A DNA stretch of 64,000 nt from Flammeovirga sp. EKP202 (GTDB lineage: Bacteria > Bacteroidota > Bacteroidia > Cytophagales > Flammeovirgaceae). The translations under genes were made by a program, and so were the position numbers. Numbering within the stretch: position 1 is the first letter of the stretch; each line of letters opens with the position of its first letter. Where the stretch lies: contig NZ_JACVVP010000040.1 of NCBI RefSeq assembly GCF_014534745.1, forward strand, positions 1 to 64,000, written 5' to 3'. Below, piece after piece: positions 44,301-53,010 of this stretch. Under the pieces are notes generated by a model that saw nothing but the letters and a program-made list of their open reading frames with translations, had not been told where the DNA came from and searched no databases.

Positions 44301-45466
44301 AGAAAGGTGATACCATCAAAATTAAGTACGGTTATGATGAGAATGCATTATTCTTCCAAGTGATTGATACTGGTATTGGTATTGAAAAAGCTCAAATTCC
44401 TTTTGTTTTTGATCGCTATTATCAATCAGAAAATTCTAACACCTACTCTATTGGTTCGGGTATTGGCTTGGCATTCTCTAAACGTTTGGTTGAAATGCAC
44501 TTTGGTAAAATCAGTATCGAGAGTGAACTGAATGTGGGAACTACCTTCTCTGTTTCACTTCCTGTTGAGGTCAATGCCAAAGATGCATTGAACGAAAACA
44601 GAATTCAGGATATACTGAAAAACGAAACTGATGAAGAAAAGCAAAAGATACTGCCTACCACTTTGGAACTTCCAAGTTATCTGATGGATGAAAGTTTGAA
44701 AGAACTCAATGTATTTTATGTAGAGGATAACGAGGAACTTAGAACGTTTGTCAGTGATGTTTTATCTGAGTATTTCAATGTCACTTGCTTTGTAAATGGT
44801 AAAGAATGTTTGGAGAAGCTTGAAAACGAATGGCCGGACCTTATCATCAGTGATATTCTTATGCCTGAGTTAAATGGTTTGGAACTTTGTATGAAGCTGA
44901 AAACAGATATCAGAACGAGTCATATTCCAATTATTCTTCTTACTTCAAGATCCTCTATTGACGATCAGGTCAAAGGCCTTGAAGTGGGTGCCGATTTCTA
45001 TATCTCAAAACCTTTCGATATGAAGCATTTAATTGCTTCTAGTCAAATGTTATTGAAAAACAGAAAGCAATTAAGGGAGCGTTTCCAAATTGATTTTCCT
45101 GTTGAAGTTGAGAAGAAAAACACCAATAAAGATGACGCCATTTTTATTGAGAAATTCTATGAACTGATCGAAGAAAACCTTGAAAATGAAGACATTGACA
45201 TGAATGTATTCGCTAAGGGCCTCTATCTTAACCGTACCACTTTCTTCCAAAAGGTAAAAGCAATTACGAACTACACACCATATGAATTATTGAAGGTATA
45301 TCGTTTAAAAAAGGCTGCTGAATTTTTGGTGCAGGAAAATCTCCCTGTAGCAGAAGTATGTGTCAGAACCGGCTTTAAAAACCGCACACACTTCAGTAGA
45401 ATGTTTAAAGAATACTATGGTGTTTCACCGAGTAAATATGGGAAAAGTTTAGAAGAGAAAGAATAG
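41315..45466 (+). CDS. Hybrid two-component system sensor/regulator (HTCS)
   Basis: A one-protein two-component system that senses oligosaccharide in the periplasm and activates the adjacent locus. Order: signal peptide (about 1-22); two beta-propellers of Reg_prop repeats (about 30-740; for example GLIWLGTYNGLDRFN, NIWIGTEDGLNIYY); Y_Y_Y domain (about 750-810); membrane helix (about 813-838); HisKA with H873 in NISHEFRTP; HATPase_c (about 970-1090); response-regulator receiver with D1180 in IISDILMPELNG; AraC-type DNA-binding domain (about 1270-1380, ending FKEYYGVSPSKY). All key residues are present. At 1383 residues it is normal size. Divergent from susC, which it likely controls. Confidence 0.97.
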   Translation: MRRIYFIQLFLLLLFSHINISAQKTNTTNNGLVNYSINDGVSHYGVTALLKDHKGLIWLGTYNGLDRFNGYEFQNHRNSDYKKILSDNKIRSLYQDQKNNIWIGTEDGLNIYYYDQQRFETIPTDNISNSSDRPCVIAKIVPLKNHIVCITEYDGLLFFNRENYQLERVHHIEVKDKSFRYVFDAMPLGEDVILISTAKGLISYDSNKDEHDYILKDHISSCKGITLDDDNNIFLAEYNGISLIKTNLINGQYQFHYIKKFFQNARFLHLDMDDNNNLWCGMLSKGCALIKNPKRLKEKTRFRRKKAIRYFDIGRVSDIFSTKEDNEIWISSLSNGLFAFDKVASPFKYADLNTAELRGRNFNNKILEGCVWDEEHILLSSYLRGLIYFNTKTGRLEPLPQEFDQMPIPQAWSSVVKDNLGGKWLRFTKERGSWFYQAPDEHQKWIRVKSEDIPKLTFSKLIQVQVDQHGLYWMATNNGLFRFKMQNPGQLISGDALKGNPRIQLTEANQFKTLMMDSLNHTVWVGTTLNGLLRIDNQADQKLDEMSISQYKYDPKAKKSLPSNHVSNIILLPNGSICLGLEGKGICIINDVYKDNLKYDCYSEKDGLDNNIVKKIIYDTDDKLWITTDKGLNLFDLNTKVFKQFTVEDGVRAYAFENVGFLQNENTIIFAAGNGICYFDPSKTEIKKPIPPFNFGDLVLLNTTVHVNDTIDNRVILDKPLDQKEKIVLQYDENNFSIELLLLHYSNYPSSYKLKYRLLPQDEEWIETTSAFKNVSFNGLAPGKYTLEAMASNSKNRWTAPLKLKIEVKPPLWKTSFAYFCYFVTLCIIVYIVIRFMLNHTHLKHELELEHIERLRVDELNKTKERIFMNISHEFRTPITLITGPIQMLLKMFASNKDAFVHLDLINRQSNKMLQLVNQVQDFHKAEQSILKLKSKNFDFTSLIMDIKKDFESLAEKQEKHLEIEGDANQLFITADRYKIEIVLNNLLNNAFKFTKKGDTIKIKYGYDENALFFQVIDTGIGIEKAQIPFVFDRYYQSENSNTYSIGSGIGLAFSKRLVEMHFGKISIESELNVGTTFSVSLPVEVNAKDALNENRIQDILKNETDEEKQKILPTTLELPSYLMDESLKELNVFYVEDNEELRTFVSDVLSEYFNVTCFVNGKECLEKLENEWPDLIISDILMPELNGLELCMKLKTDIRTSHIPIILLTSRSSIDDQVKGLEVGADFYISKPFDMKHLIASSQMLLKNRKQLRERFQIDFPVEVEKKNTNKDDAIFIEKFYELIEENLENEDIDMNVFAKGLYLNRTTFFQKVKAITNYTPYELLKVYRLKKAAEFLVQENLPVAEVCVRTGFKNRTHFSRMFKEYYGVSPSKYGKSLEEKE

Positions 45467-45490
45467 TCCAAACACCATGTTGTAAATAAA

Positions 45491-45521
45491 AAAAGCTGTA
45501 TCAAAATACGATACAGCTTTT
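45491..45521 (+). terminator. Terminator of the HTCS gene
   Basis: A perfect 12-bp stem (45491-45502 with 45510-45521), 7-base loop, flanked by A and T runs; 24 bp after the stop. Confidence 0.85.
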
Positions 45522-45977
45522 CACTTATTAACCTTATTATATTCTATTTACCAAGTTAAATATAGATTTTACTCTGTGTAATTGTTCGTCTATGTTATAG
45601 ATTTTATAGGTAGTTATTAATTATTTTGAATAAACTATATTTATAAGTAATCACGACATCATATAGATTGTTATATCAACAATTATTTATGAATGAATAG
45701 ATAAATTAAATAATTTGTTTGTCTAGTTTAGTTAAGAAGTCTTATTATGATTAATTATCTATACCAAATGTAGGTTTATATGCTTAACAAAAACCTTAAT
45801 TTTAATTAATTGAAAATATAAAATACTGATTACCTTCACCTTACTACACAAAAATTAAAACACCTTTTAATCAAAATATTATCATTATACAAAAATCTCC
45901 TCTTTTCATACTTTGAAAGGAGGAGATTTTTTATCAAGTAACACCTTAATTAATAGGGGTAAATATATTGTAAACTA
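45522..45977. other. AT-rich intergenic gap between two convergent genes
   Basis: About 456 bp between the HTCS terminator and the sulfatase stop. Apart from the long hairpin at 45891-45931 nothing is recognised; no frame of note. Confidence 0.5.
45891..45931 (-). terminator. Long-stem terminator of the CSTAR sulfatase gene
   Basis: An 18-bp stem (45891-45908 with 45914-45931, one G-U pair) around tactt with A/T runs on both sides. It lies 47 bp beyond the sulfatase stop and can work in both directions. Confidence 0.88.
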
Positions 45978-47846
45978 CTAAATATCCTTTTGAGCCAATT
46001 CCGTTAGGTATTCAATACGACGAGGTACTAAACCTTCGAACTTCGACCAGTGTGCCTTTTCGATTGTTTCTAGGTCAATCTTCATTCCCTTAGCATCCAT
46101 CAATAAGACCACTGTATTTAATATAAAATTGGTTTCGATGGGATCTTTACATTGATCTAAAATATCAAGTATTAAAGGTTTTGGGTCGATTGTTTCGGTA
46201 AGCCCTAAAAATTCTGTTGCACGTGTTCGTACCAAAAGGTCGGGATCAGAAGCTGCCAATTGTTTTGCGGTTGCATAAAAAGGGGATGCTTCTTTTCCGT
46301 ATGCACTGCAATTGATTAAGGCCCAATAACGCTCCATGGCATCATCAGAATGTAATGCTTTCTCTATTCCTTTTTTGGCTTTTTTGAAAGGTAAAAGTTG
46401 TAAGTCCGCAAGGTTGATTAATTTATTGATTTGGCTTTTATTTTCTTTGCCAAAAGCGACTCCATCTCCTTTACTGAGTTTTAAAAAAGTAGGTTCTGGA
46501 TAAAATGATAAATCAGGCATTCCTTTAACACGGTCATGCATTATTTTTCGCATTTCTAATAACACCTTCTTGTAAGCTGGGTCATTGGCCAGGTTATTGA
46601 TTTCATGAGGGTCATTTTCTAAATCATACAATTGCTCAGGCAAACGTGATCGATAAAAAGCCTCCTGTACTTCTTCCAACTCTCCTTTTCTCGCTAAATC
46701 TCTCCACTCTCTGAAAGCCGGTTGTTTGTAACGGTAGAAATTATGTAAACCATCAAAATTAAACGGCTGATAGCTTCTCCAATAACTGTATTTCCCTTTT
46801 CGGAGGAAACGTACCAAATCATATTTTTCATCAAAACGATCCGCATAACCAAATGCCTCATCTCTCTTATCCAATTCTTTTAAAGTCACACCCTCACCTA
46901 AAAACGGCTTTCCATCTATTTGCTCTGGTACTGGAATTCCTGCAAGGTGCAATACGGTGGCAGACAAATCAATAAACTCTACAAAGCCATCCACTCTAGA
47001 GCCTTTAGGAGCGGGTGCCAGGTGTTTCCAATTTTCTGGAACATAAACCACCATAGCCACTTGCAAGCCATCATTGTGAGCATAACCTTTTCCTCCCGGA
47101 AGCACTCCACCATGATCTCCATAATGGAAAATGAAAGTATCATCCAACAACCCATCTTCTTCCAATTGTTTTACAATCTTACCAATTCTCTTATCGACAT
47201 GGTGATTCAATGAAATATACTGTGCATACTTCTGTCTAAAAATTGGTGTATCAGGATGGTAAGGAAATAAATCAACATTATCAGGTTCTCCTATATCTTC
47301 AACATGCGATTTAAGAGGTCCAAACATTTGGCTTTCATGTGTGTCTGCAAAATTTTGAACATGAAAGAACGGTTGATTGGGTTTTCTATTTCTAAAAGTT
47401 GCTTTCTTAGAGCTTTCATCCCAAACGCCCTCAACTTCCTCTTTTGTAAAGTTATAATCCTGCTTACTGTTATTGGTTGTATAATATCCAGCCTCTCTAA
47501 GGTATTTTGGGAACATTTTTAACCCTTGAGGCATATGAACTTTCTCCTGCGGACGGTGAAAATGCACACCTGTTTTTGGAGCATAAACACCTGAAATAAT
47601 TGTACTTCTTGCCGTTGAACAAACTGGAGCATTTGAGTAGGCATGATTAAAAACCAACCCACCTTCTGCCAATTTTTCAATATTCGGCATTGGTGCTCCA
47701 TGTTCTGGATTGTACAGCCTGTACCAATTGGCTGAATTATCCTCAGAAGTGAGCCAAACGATATTCGGTCGCTTTTGTTGAGCAAATAATGTAGTTTGCC
47801 AACAGATGGCTAAAATTAAAAAAAGACCTTTGTAATGATATTTCAT
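45978..47846 (-). CDS. Type I sulfatase with CSTAR active site and C-terminal helical domain
   Basis: A sulfatase of the heparan N-sulfatase-like type (opening RPNIVWLTSEDNSANWY, residues 26-42). The formylglycine motif is C76-S-T-A-R80, the Ala variant of C-x-P/A-x-R, so activation should still be possible. The signal peptide ends about FAQ23. I start at MKYHYKG (47846); the longer frame to 47891 adds residues without a signal. Residues about 470-622 form an extra helical region with HEAT-like features (DAMERYWALINCSAYG; DPDLLVRTRATEFLG). It is a single gene ended by a strong hairpin. The substrate is not known; a sulfated glycan is likely. Confidence 0.9.
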   Translation of the reverse strand: MKYHYKGLFLILAICWQTTLFAQQKRPNIVWLTSEDNSANWYRLYNPEHGAPMPNIEKLAEGGLVFNHAYSNAPVCSTARSTIISGVYAPKTGVHFHRPQEKVHMPQGLKMFPKYLREAGYYTTNNSKQDYNFTKEEVEGVWDESSKKATFRNRKPNQPFFHVQNFADTHESQMFGPLKSHVEDIGEPDNVDLFPYHPDTPIFRQKYAQYISLNHHVDKRIGKIVKQLEEDGLLDDTFIFHYGDHGGVLPGGKGYAHNDGLQVAMVVYVPENWKHLAPAPKGSRVDGFVEFIDLSATVLHLAGIPVPEQIDGKPFLGEGVTLKELDKRDEAFGYADRFDEKYDLVRFLRKGKYSYWRSYQPFNFDGLHNFYRYKQPAFREWRDLARKGELEEVQEAFYRSRLPEQLYDLENDPHEINNLANDPAYKKVLLEMRKIMHDRVKGMPDLSFYPEPTFLKLSKGDGVAFGKENKSQINKLINLADLQLLPFKKAKKGIEKALHSDDAMERYWALINCSAYGKEASPFYATAKQLAASDPDLLVRTRATEFLGLTETIDPKPLILDILDQCKDPIETNFILNTVVLLMDAKGMKIDLETIEKAHWSKFEGLVPRRIEYLTELAQKDI

Positions 47847-48059
47847 TTCATTTTGAAGTTTAGTAGTCAATTTGATCAATAAAAATAACAAACACGTAGA
47901 AATGAATGGGTAAATTTTCGGTAAAAGAAAGGTGACAAAATTACTCCTCCTTTTATTTCTCTATCATTAAAAGTGAAAGCCCCCTTCATTACCATATCAC
48001 ATAAGAGAAATCTATATCAATATAAAAACAATCAATTTTACAAATACCCAATCCCGCCG

Positions 48060-48067
48060 TATGTTTG
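48060..48067 (+). promoter_or_regulatory. -7 box of the ahpC promoter
   Basis: TATGTTTG fits TAnnTTTG and lies 66 bp before the ahpC start. The same box, in the same context, is repeated at 48976-48983 in the ghost copy. Confidence 0.7.
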
Positions 48068-48132
48068 TATCGTAATCAATCGGAAAGCGGTTGAAAAAAC
48101 TGAAACAAACATCAATCAAAAAATATAAAACT

Positions 48133-48696
48133 ATGTCACAAATCGGAAAACAAGTAGTAGATTTTAAAGTAGAAGCCTTCGAAAACAACGACTTCAAAAC
48201 AGTCACTAAAGAAGATATTTTAGGCAAATGGTCTATCTTCTTCTTCTACCCTGCCGACTTCACTTTTGTGTGTCCAACAGAACTAGAAGACCTTGCTAAC
48301 CTTTATGAAGATTTCAAGGCGACTGGTACTGAAATTTACTCTGTTTCTACAGATACTCACTTCGTACACAAAGCATGGCATGACACTTCTGAAACAATCA
48401 AAAAAATCAATTACCCAATGCTTGCTGATCCAACAGGAGTGCTTTCAAGAGGTTTTGAGGTAATGATTGAGGAAGACGGAATGGCAGAAAGAGGAACTTT
48501 CATCGTGAATCCTGAAGGTGAAATCGTTTCTTATGAAGTAGTAGCAGGTAACGTAGGTAGAAATGCAGAGGAGTTATTGAGAAAATTGAAAGCGTTACAA
48601 TTTGTGGCAGAGAACCCTTCTGAAGTATGTCCAGCAAAATGGAAAGAAGGTAATGATACATTAAAACCAAGCATCGATCTTGTAGGATTGATCTAA
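48133..48696 (+). CDS. ahpC: Alkyl hydroperoxide reductase AhpC (2-Cys peroxiredoxin)
   Basis: A cytoplasmic peroxiredoxin that reduces hydrogen peroxide and organic hydroperoxides. The peroxidatic cysteine is C47 in FYPADFTFVCPTE and the resolving cysteine C166 in SEVCPAKW, both in place; length 187 is typical of bacterial AhpC. The start MSQIGKQVVDFK is preferred; the in-frame Met at 48091 is 14 codons upstream inside the leader. AhpF is not adjacent, so reduction probably comes from elsewhere. The promoter has a clear -7 box, and a terminator follows. Its upstream and downstream regions are duplicated just beyond the gene without the coding part. Confidence 0.97.
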   Translation: MSQIGKQVVDFKVEAFENNDFKTVTKEDILGKWSIFFFYPADFTFVCPTELEDLANLYEDFKATGTEIYSVSTDTHFVHKAWHDTSETIKKINYPMLADPTGVLSRGFEVMIEEDGMAERGTFIVNPEGEIVSYEVVAGNVGRNAEELLRKLKALQFVAENPSEVCPAKWKEGNDTLKPSIDLVGLI

Positions 48697-48769
48697 GGTA
48701 TAAATTTACACCCCAGTATTAGACATAAGTAATAGTTAATTATACAATAGTTTGCTTTTTAATTAGCCT

Positions 48770-48800
48770 AAAATCCTATCTCATTGAGGTAGGATTTTTT
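48770..48800 (+). terminator. ahpC terminator
   Basis: A 12-bp stem (48770-48781 with 48787-48798, one G-U pair) and a T run. Confidence 0.88.
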
Positions 48801-48945
48801 GTGTTTTTATCATCCACATACATTATCTGTACGACGAAATAATGAGCCATTTTACACTGTTATTCCTTCCAATACTGTTTAAAATTGAAATTCAAAAAAT
48901 GATTTTTAATAATGTTATAAGATTAACTTATAGCGGCATAGGAAT

Positions 48946-49148
48946 AATCGATTTTACAAATATTAAAAGTCAACGTATGTTTGTAATGTAATCAATCGGA
49001 AACAATTGATAGAAAGAAATTTGATTTAAAATATCAATCTTAATGGGTTGATTAAAAATATACACACTCCCAAGTTTTAGACATTATTATATATACAATA
49101 GTTTGCTTTAATTTAACTTAAAATCCCACCTTACTAAGGTGGGATTTT
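48946..49148 (+). pseudogene. Ghost of a second ahpC: promoter, last codons and terminator without the gene
   Basis: 48946-49010 aligns without gaps to 48030-48094 upstream of ahpC (by eye about 47 of 65 bases), including TATGTTTG and gtaatcaatcggaaa. 49033-49056 aligns to the last eight ahpC codons (ATCAATCTTAATGGGTTGAT against atcgatcttgtaggattgat), then both continue through ttagacat, atacaatagtttgctt and a terminator (49120-49132 with 49136-49148, perfect 13 bp). The about 540 coding bases in between are gone. The likely history is tandem duplication of ahpC, then deletion of the coding part. Confidence 0.7.
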
Positions 49149-49180
49149 GTGTATATAAGAACTAAGAGAACATTATCATT

Positions 49181-49380
49181 AACTTTCAATCAACCCTTCT
49201 ACAAACTTTAATAGGATCTACTTTCAAGCCTCCTTCTTCTTCATTTTTTCTATTGCTGAAAAAACGAAGCAAAAAGAGTAGCAACTCCACTGGCGCATAT
49301 GTTAAGCGATAGCGTCATTTGTGTCCTAAACATCAATAGAAATCTCCTGATTTCTAAATATTCGAAACTTAGTTTACTAT
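49181..49380 (+). repeat. Interspersed repeat, copy E (internally shortened)
   Basis: Begins like A and C (tcaacccttctacaaac, ccttcttcttcatttttt, cgaagcaaaaag), then jumps to the module ggcgcatatgttaagcgatag, the aatctcctgattt hairpin and aaacttagtttac. The long middle block is deleted. Confidence 0.7.
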
Positions 49381-49396
49381 CTTCTTAAAAGGCAAA

Positions 49397-49426
49397 AAAA
49401 ATCCTACTCCAGGGAAGCAGGATTTT
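49397..49426 (-). terminator. Terminator of the sensor-sulfatase-sulfatase operon
   Basis: A stem of about 12 bp (49397-49408 with 49415-49426) with an A run on the + strand, 41 bp beyond the stop at 49467. Confidence 0.75.
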
Positions 49427-49466
49427 ACTCATTTTAAAATGTCTATTCACTTAATGCTATGAAATA

Positions 49467-50957
49467 CTAGTGCTTATTATTTTTCAAAGCTCTTCTCTCT
49501 TTCTTTTTGATATTGGCTTCTCTTTGGATCTTTTGAGTAGCCTTAATCAAGAATTCTTCATCATCCTTTTGCTTGTAAAGTTCCAGCATCGGATCTTTAG
49601 TAGCCTGCATACTTCTAACCATTTCTTCCTCCATTTCCTTTTGCTGTTTAGCATATTCAGGATTTCCAGCTAGGTTATTTAGTGCATGAGGATCTTCGCT
49701 AAGATCATAGAATTCTGAAACCGTTCTAAAAAGGCAGAAGTTGACTCTATCTTCACGGTCTTTATCACCTTCAGCGGCTGCTTGCATTGCTTTAAAAGAA
49801 GTACCGTTAATAGATGATGTCTTATACTGTCTTCCACCGACAGCCCAAGGGTTGAAAATATAAAGGTAGTCTTTTGATTGAACCGCTCTCATAGTGTAAG
49901 CTCTGCTACCAATATTTTCATTGTAATGCGTATAAACATAATTTCTATCTGTCTGTTTTTTCCCTTTTAATAATGGGAAGAAACTCCTACCGTCTAATTT
50001 CTTAGGTGCATCAATTTTTACCGCCTCCAATAATGTAGGCATCAAATCTACCATTGAAATAAGGTGCGTCTCATCTACTTTTCCTCCTTTAATGCCTTTT
50101 GGCCATTTTACAATAAATGGAGTTCTTGTTGATTGAACGTAAACATTGGATTTAGCAAAAGGGAAAGCCATTCCATTATCAGAAAGGAAAACAATAATCG
50201 TATTATCAGCAACGCCTTCTTCTTCCAAGACTTCCATAAATGCACCTACAACATCATCACATCTTCTTACTGACGAATAGTAAGCCGCCAATTCTTTTCT
50301 TACTTCAGGAAGATCTTCTAAGAAACCTGGTACTTCAATTTCTTCTGTAGTATAAATTCTTGAGGGACGTTTCTTTCCACCTCTTTCATAATTGGGAGCA
50401 TCCTCAAAAAATGGTCTGTGGGGGTCATGTGAGTTGGCCATCATAAAGAAAGGGGCATCACCTGCTTTTGCTTGCTGTACAAACTTCTGGAAATGGTCTC
50501 TATACAACTGTGTACCACGTCCACTGCCAAGGTCTTTCGCATCTTGTTCGTAATCCCAAATGTACTTGTCTTTTGGAGTAGAGTGGCTTACTTTTCCTAA
50601 AATACCCACTTCATATCCTTTTGCATTTTTCAGTTCTTCCGCTAAAGTTGGAACAGAGGCTTTTGTATTGTAAAAACCTAAAATACCACTATTGTTAGGG
50701 TATCTTCCTGTACCGATTACACCTCTTGAAGGCTGACAAACCGCTACCGTTACGTGGGCATTGGTAAAACGAACACCTTCATCAGCTAGTTTATCCAAAT
50801 TAGGTGTAATGTCTTCCACGTTACTGCCGTTTACTCCCAACGAATAATAATCCATATCATCCGCTGTGATTAATAAGATATTCGGCGTTTGTCCTTGAGC
50901 TACTCTAGCGCCGATGCAAATTGCTATCGCTATCGCAATTTTGTAAATATTTTTCAT
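49467..50957 (-). CDS. Type I sulfatase (last gene of sensor operon)
   Basis: An exported sulfatase of 496 residues. The signal peptide covers about 1-22. The opening TPNILLITADDMDYYSLG (24-41) gives the metal-binding aspartates; the formylglycine motif is C74-Q-P-S-R78. A downstream FLSDNGMAFPFAKSNVY is the usual second metal site. The C-terminus is a lysine-rich helical tail. The start lies 3 bp after the stop of the sulfatase gene at 50961, so the two are an operon. Overall it is of the heparan N-sulfatase/arylsulfatase type; the substrate is open. Confidence 0.92.
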   Translation of the reverse strand: MKNIYKIAIAIAICIGARVAQGQTPNILLITADDMDYYSLGVNGSNVEDITPNLDKLADEGVRFTNAHVTVAVCQPSRGVIGTGRYPNNSGILGFYNTKASVPTLAEELKNAKGYEVGILGKVSHSTPKDKYIWDYEQDAKDLGSGRGTQLYRDHFQKFVQQAKAGDAPFFMMANSHDPHRPFFEDAPNYERGGKKRPSRIYTTEEIEVPGFLEDLPEVRKELAAYYSSVRRCDDVVGAFMEVLEEEGVADNTIIVFLSDNGMAFPFAKSNVYVQSTRTPFIVKWPKGIKGGKVDETHLISMVDLMPTLLEAVKIDAPKKLDGRSFFPLLKGKKQTDRNYVYTHYNENIGSRAYTMRAVQSKDYLYIFNPWAVGGRQYKTSSINGTSFKAMQAAAEGDKDREDRVNFCLFRTVSEFYDLSEDPHALNNLAGNPEYAKQQKEMEEEMVRSMQATKDPMLELYKQKDDEEFLIKATQKIQREANIKKKERRALKNNKH

Positions 50958-50960
50958 GGT

Positions 50961-52970
50961 TTAGTTTATTTTTGATGGTTTTACTTTGATATCTTTTAAT
51001 TGATAATCCACTGGCAATAGGTGGAAATGCTGATCTGCAGTACCAATCACCTCTTCATTATGGTAAATCGTGTAGGCGTTTACATTAGGAATTGGTTTCC
51101 AAACCAGTACTTGCTTGCCTTTTTGGAAAATACTTTTGTAAACCTGAATATTCTCCACTCTTACCGTTTCGTTATTTTTGATTTCCTTCTTCTGAACATT
51201 CCACCAAATATCATCCAAATAGATATCTTCATTGTTCACCAATCCTTCAAATGAAAGTTCGATACCTTTCGACTTCATTCCTTTCCAATCGGTGAAATCA
51301 AAAACTAAATCTTGCCATTCATCATTACCATTGTATTCTTTATGGGCGTAGGCAGAAACATTGCCTTTTTTGTCATCGATCATGGTCAAGTTCAAACTGA
51401 ATTTTTGCTTGCTCTTCACTTTAATATGTGCCACCTTATTTCCTCTTTTCATCATAGGAGAATGGCGGGCACTTAAGAAATATTTCTCATGATGCTGGTC
51501 TACTTCTAAATGTAAAACCTTATTGGACGTATTGATTCCCTCTTTTGCAGGATTTTCAACCACCATTACATCTGCGAATTCTTCACTTGCTAGTTTTTCA
51601 GAAATCAATTCTTCAAAAGTAAATTGATTCTCCGTTTTATATTTTCCGATAGCCGCAGGATTCCAACCCCATGAATAAGGTGCATTTTGATAATCCCATT
51701 CTTGATACACTTTCAACAGACGCTCTACTTGCTCAGGGTATTGATCGTATACATCTTCTTTTTCATAAGCATCTTCAGTTAAATGAAATAACCTTACTTT
51801 ATCACTGTCTTGGTCATAAAATAATTTCCAATCCTGATCACGTACCCCCCATTTATTGGCATTTTTCCAATACAATTTATCATGTGGTTTTTCAGTAATT
51901 TCATTAGAGATGTAAGGCAATAAATTAACACCTGATAATTCTTGTGTTGACTTCGCATTGGCCAATGATAAGAAGGTCGGCATAATGTCAAGGCTACTCA
52001 CCATCTCATCGTATTTTTGTCCCTCTTTGATCATTTTCGGGTAATACATGAAATAAGGCACCCTGATTCCTCCATCAAAAAGAGATCCCTTTGCTCCGTT
52101 CAATGGCAAGTTGTAGGATGCATTTTCGTGTGGTTTTCCACCGTTGTCACTGATGAAAACAATCATTGTATTGTCCATCAAACCTTTTGTTTCCAAAGCA
52201 TCTACAATTCTACCTATATTCTGATCCATCACATATTGCATGGCTACCAACTTTTGTCGCTTAGGATCTTTGATATGTTTGAATTTTTCTAAAACCTCTT
52301 CAGGTGCTTGTAATGGAGAGTGAACGGCATTTGGTGCCCAATACATAAAGAAAGGTTTTGCCTTGTCCTGCTGTAAAATATATTCTACGGCTTTGTCGCC
52401 AAACAATGATGTCAAATAGCGATTGGGAGTTTGGATGGGCTGATCATTTTCTAAGAAAAATTGTGTCGCATGATCTTCAAAATAATAAGAAGATGCACCT
52501 CCAAGGAAGCCATAATAGTAGTCAAAACCTTTACCTGTAGGAATGAATGAGTTGTCTTCTTGTCCTCCTAAATGCCATTTTCCAATCGCCGCTGTATTGT
52601 AACCTACTTTCTTTAATTCCTGAGCAATAGTAGGGTAATCGTGACTAATTCCCGGCACAATCTCTGGAGAAGGACGGAAAGGACCTGGATTATCTTTAAA
52701 CCCAAAACGTTGTTGGTATACACCTGTCAACAACCCTGCTCTTGATGGAGCACAAACTGGAGCTGTAACATATCCTTCAGAAAACTGTACTCCTTTGTTG
52801 GCTAAAGCATCAATATTGGGAGTAGGGATATCCGTACGCAGACCATGATAACCAACGTCAGAATAACCTAAATCATCGGCTATGATGACAATAAAATTGG
52901 GTGTTTGTGCCCAAAGGTAACCGCTTCCTAAAAGCAGTACCATTGTACTTAGTAGTCTTGTAATTTTCAT
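50961..52970 (-). CDS. Type I sulfatase with C-terminal beta-sandwich domain
   Basis: Starts at MKITRLLSTM with a signal peptide ending LWAQ22; the longer frame to 53033 overlaps the sensor gene and lacks a signal. TPNFIVIIADDLGYSDVGYH (23-42) and C73-A-P-S-R77 mark an arylsulfatase A-like enzyme; FISDNGGKPHENASYNLP is the second metal site. Unlike a plain sulfatase it carries an extra 200 C-terminal residues (about 470-669) that look like a carbohydrate-binding-type beta-sandwich followed by a fibronectin-like stretch (KQVLVWKPIPNVNAYTIYHN). It sits 40 bp after the sensor gene and 3 bp before the next sulfatase. Confidence 0.92.
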   Translation of the reverse strand: MKITRLLSTMVLLLGSGYLWAQTPNFIVIIADDLGYSDVGYHGLRTDIPTPNIDALANKGVQFSEGYVTAPVCAPSRAGLLTGVYQQRFGFKDNPGPFRPSPEIVPGISHDYPTIAQELKKVGYNTAAIGKWHLGGQEDNSFIPTGKGFDYYYGFLGGASSYYFEDHATQFFLENDQPIQTPNRYLTSLFGDKAVEYILQQDKAKPFFMYWAPNAVHSPLQAPEEVLEKFKHIKDPKRQKLVAMQYVMDQNIGRIVDALETKGLMDNTMIVFISDNGGKPHENASYNLPLNGAKGSLFDGGIRVPYFMYYPKMIKEGQKYDEMVSSLDIMPTFLSLANAKSTQELSGVNLLPYISNEITEKPHDKLYWKNANKWGVRDQDWKLFYDQDSDKVRLFHLTEDAYEKEDVYDQYPEQVERLLKVYQEWDYQNAPYSWGWNPAAIGKYKTENQFTFEELISEKLASEEFADVMVVENPAKEGINTSNKVLHLEVDQHHEKYFLSARHSPMMKRGNKVAHIKVKSKQKFSLNLTMIDDKKGNVSAYAHKEYNGNDEWQDLVFDFTDWKGMKSKGIELSFEGLVNNEDIYLDDIWWNVQKKEIKNNETVRVENIQVYKSIFQKGKQVLVWKPIPNVNAYTIYHNEEVIGTADQHFHLLPVDYQLKDIKVKPSKIN

Positions 52971-53010
52971 ATCATTCAATTGGTTTTTAAGAGTATGTTT
53001 GAAACATCCT

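Larger units (their letters stand above)
48697..49466. other. Gene-less stretch with ahpC ghost and repeat copy E
   Basis: 770 bp with no protein gene. It holds the ahpC terminator (48770-48798), the ghost copy of ahpC control regions (48946-49148), repeat copy E (49181-49380) and the terminator of the next operon (49397-49426). Confidence 0.7.

Noticed and set aside
48091-48132. Upstream Met as the ahpC start
   Set aside because: Would add 14 residues absent from typical AhpC; MSQIGK at 48133 is the expected start.
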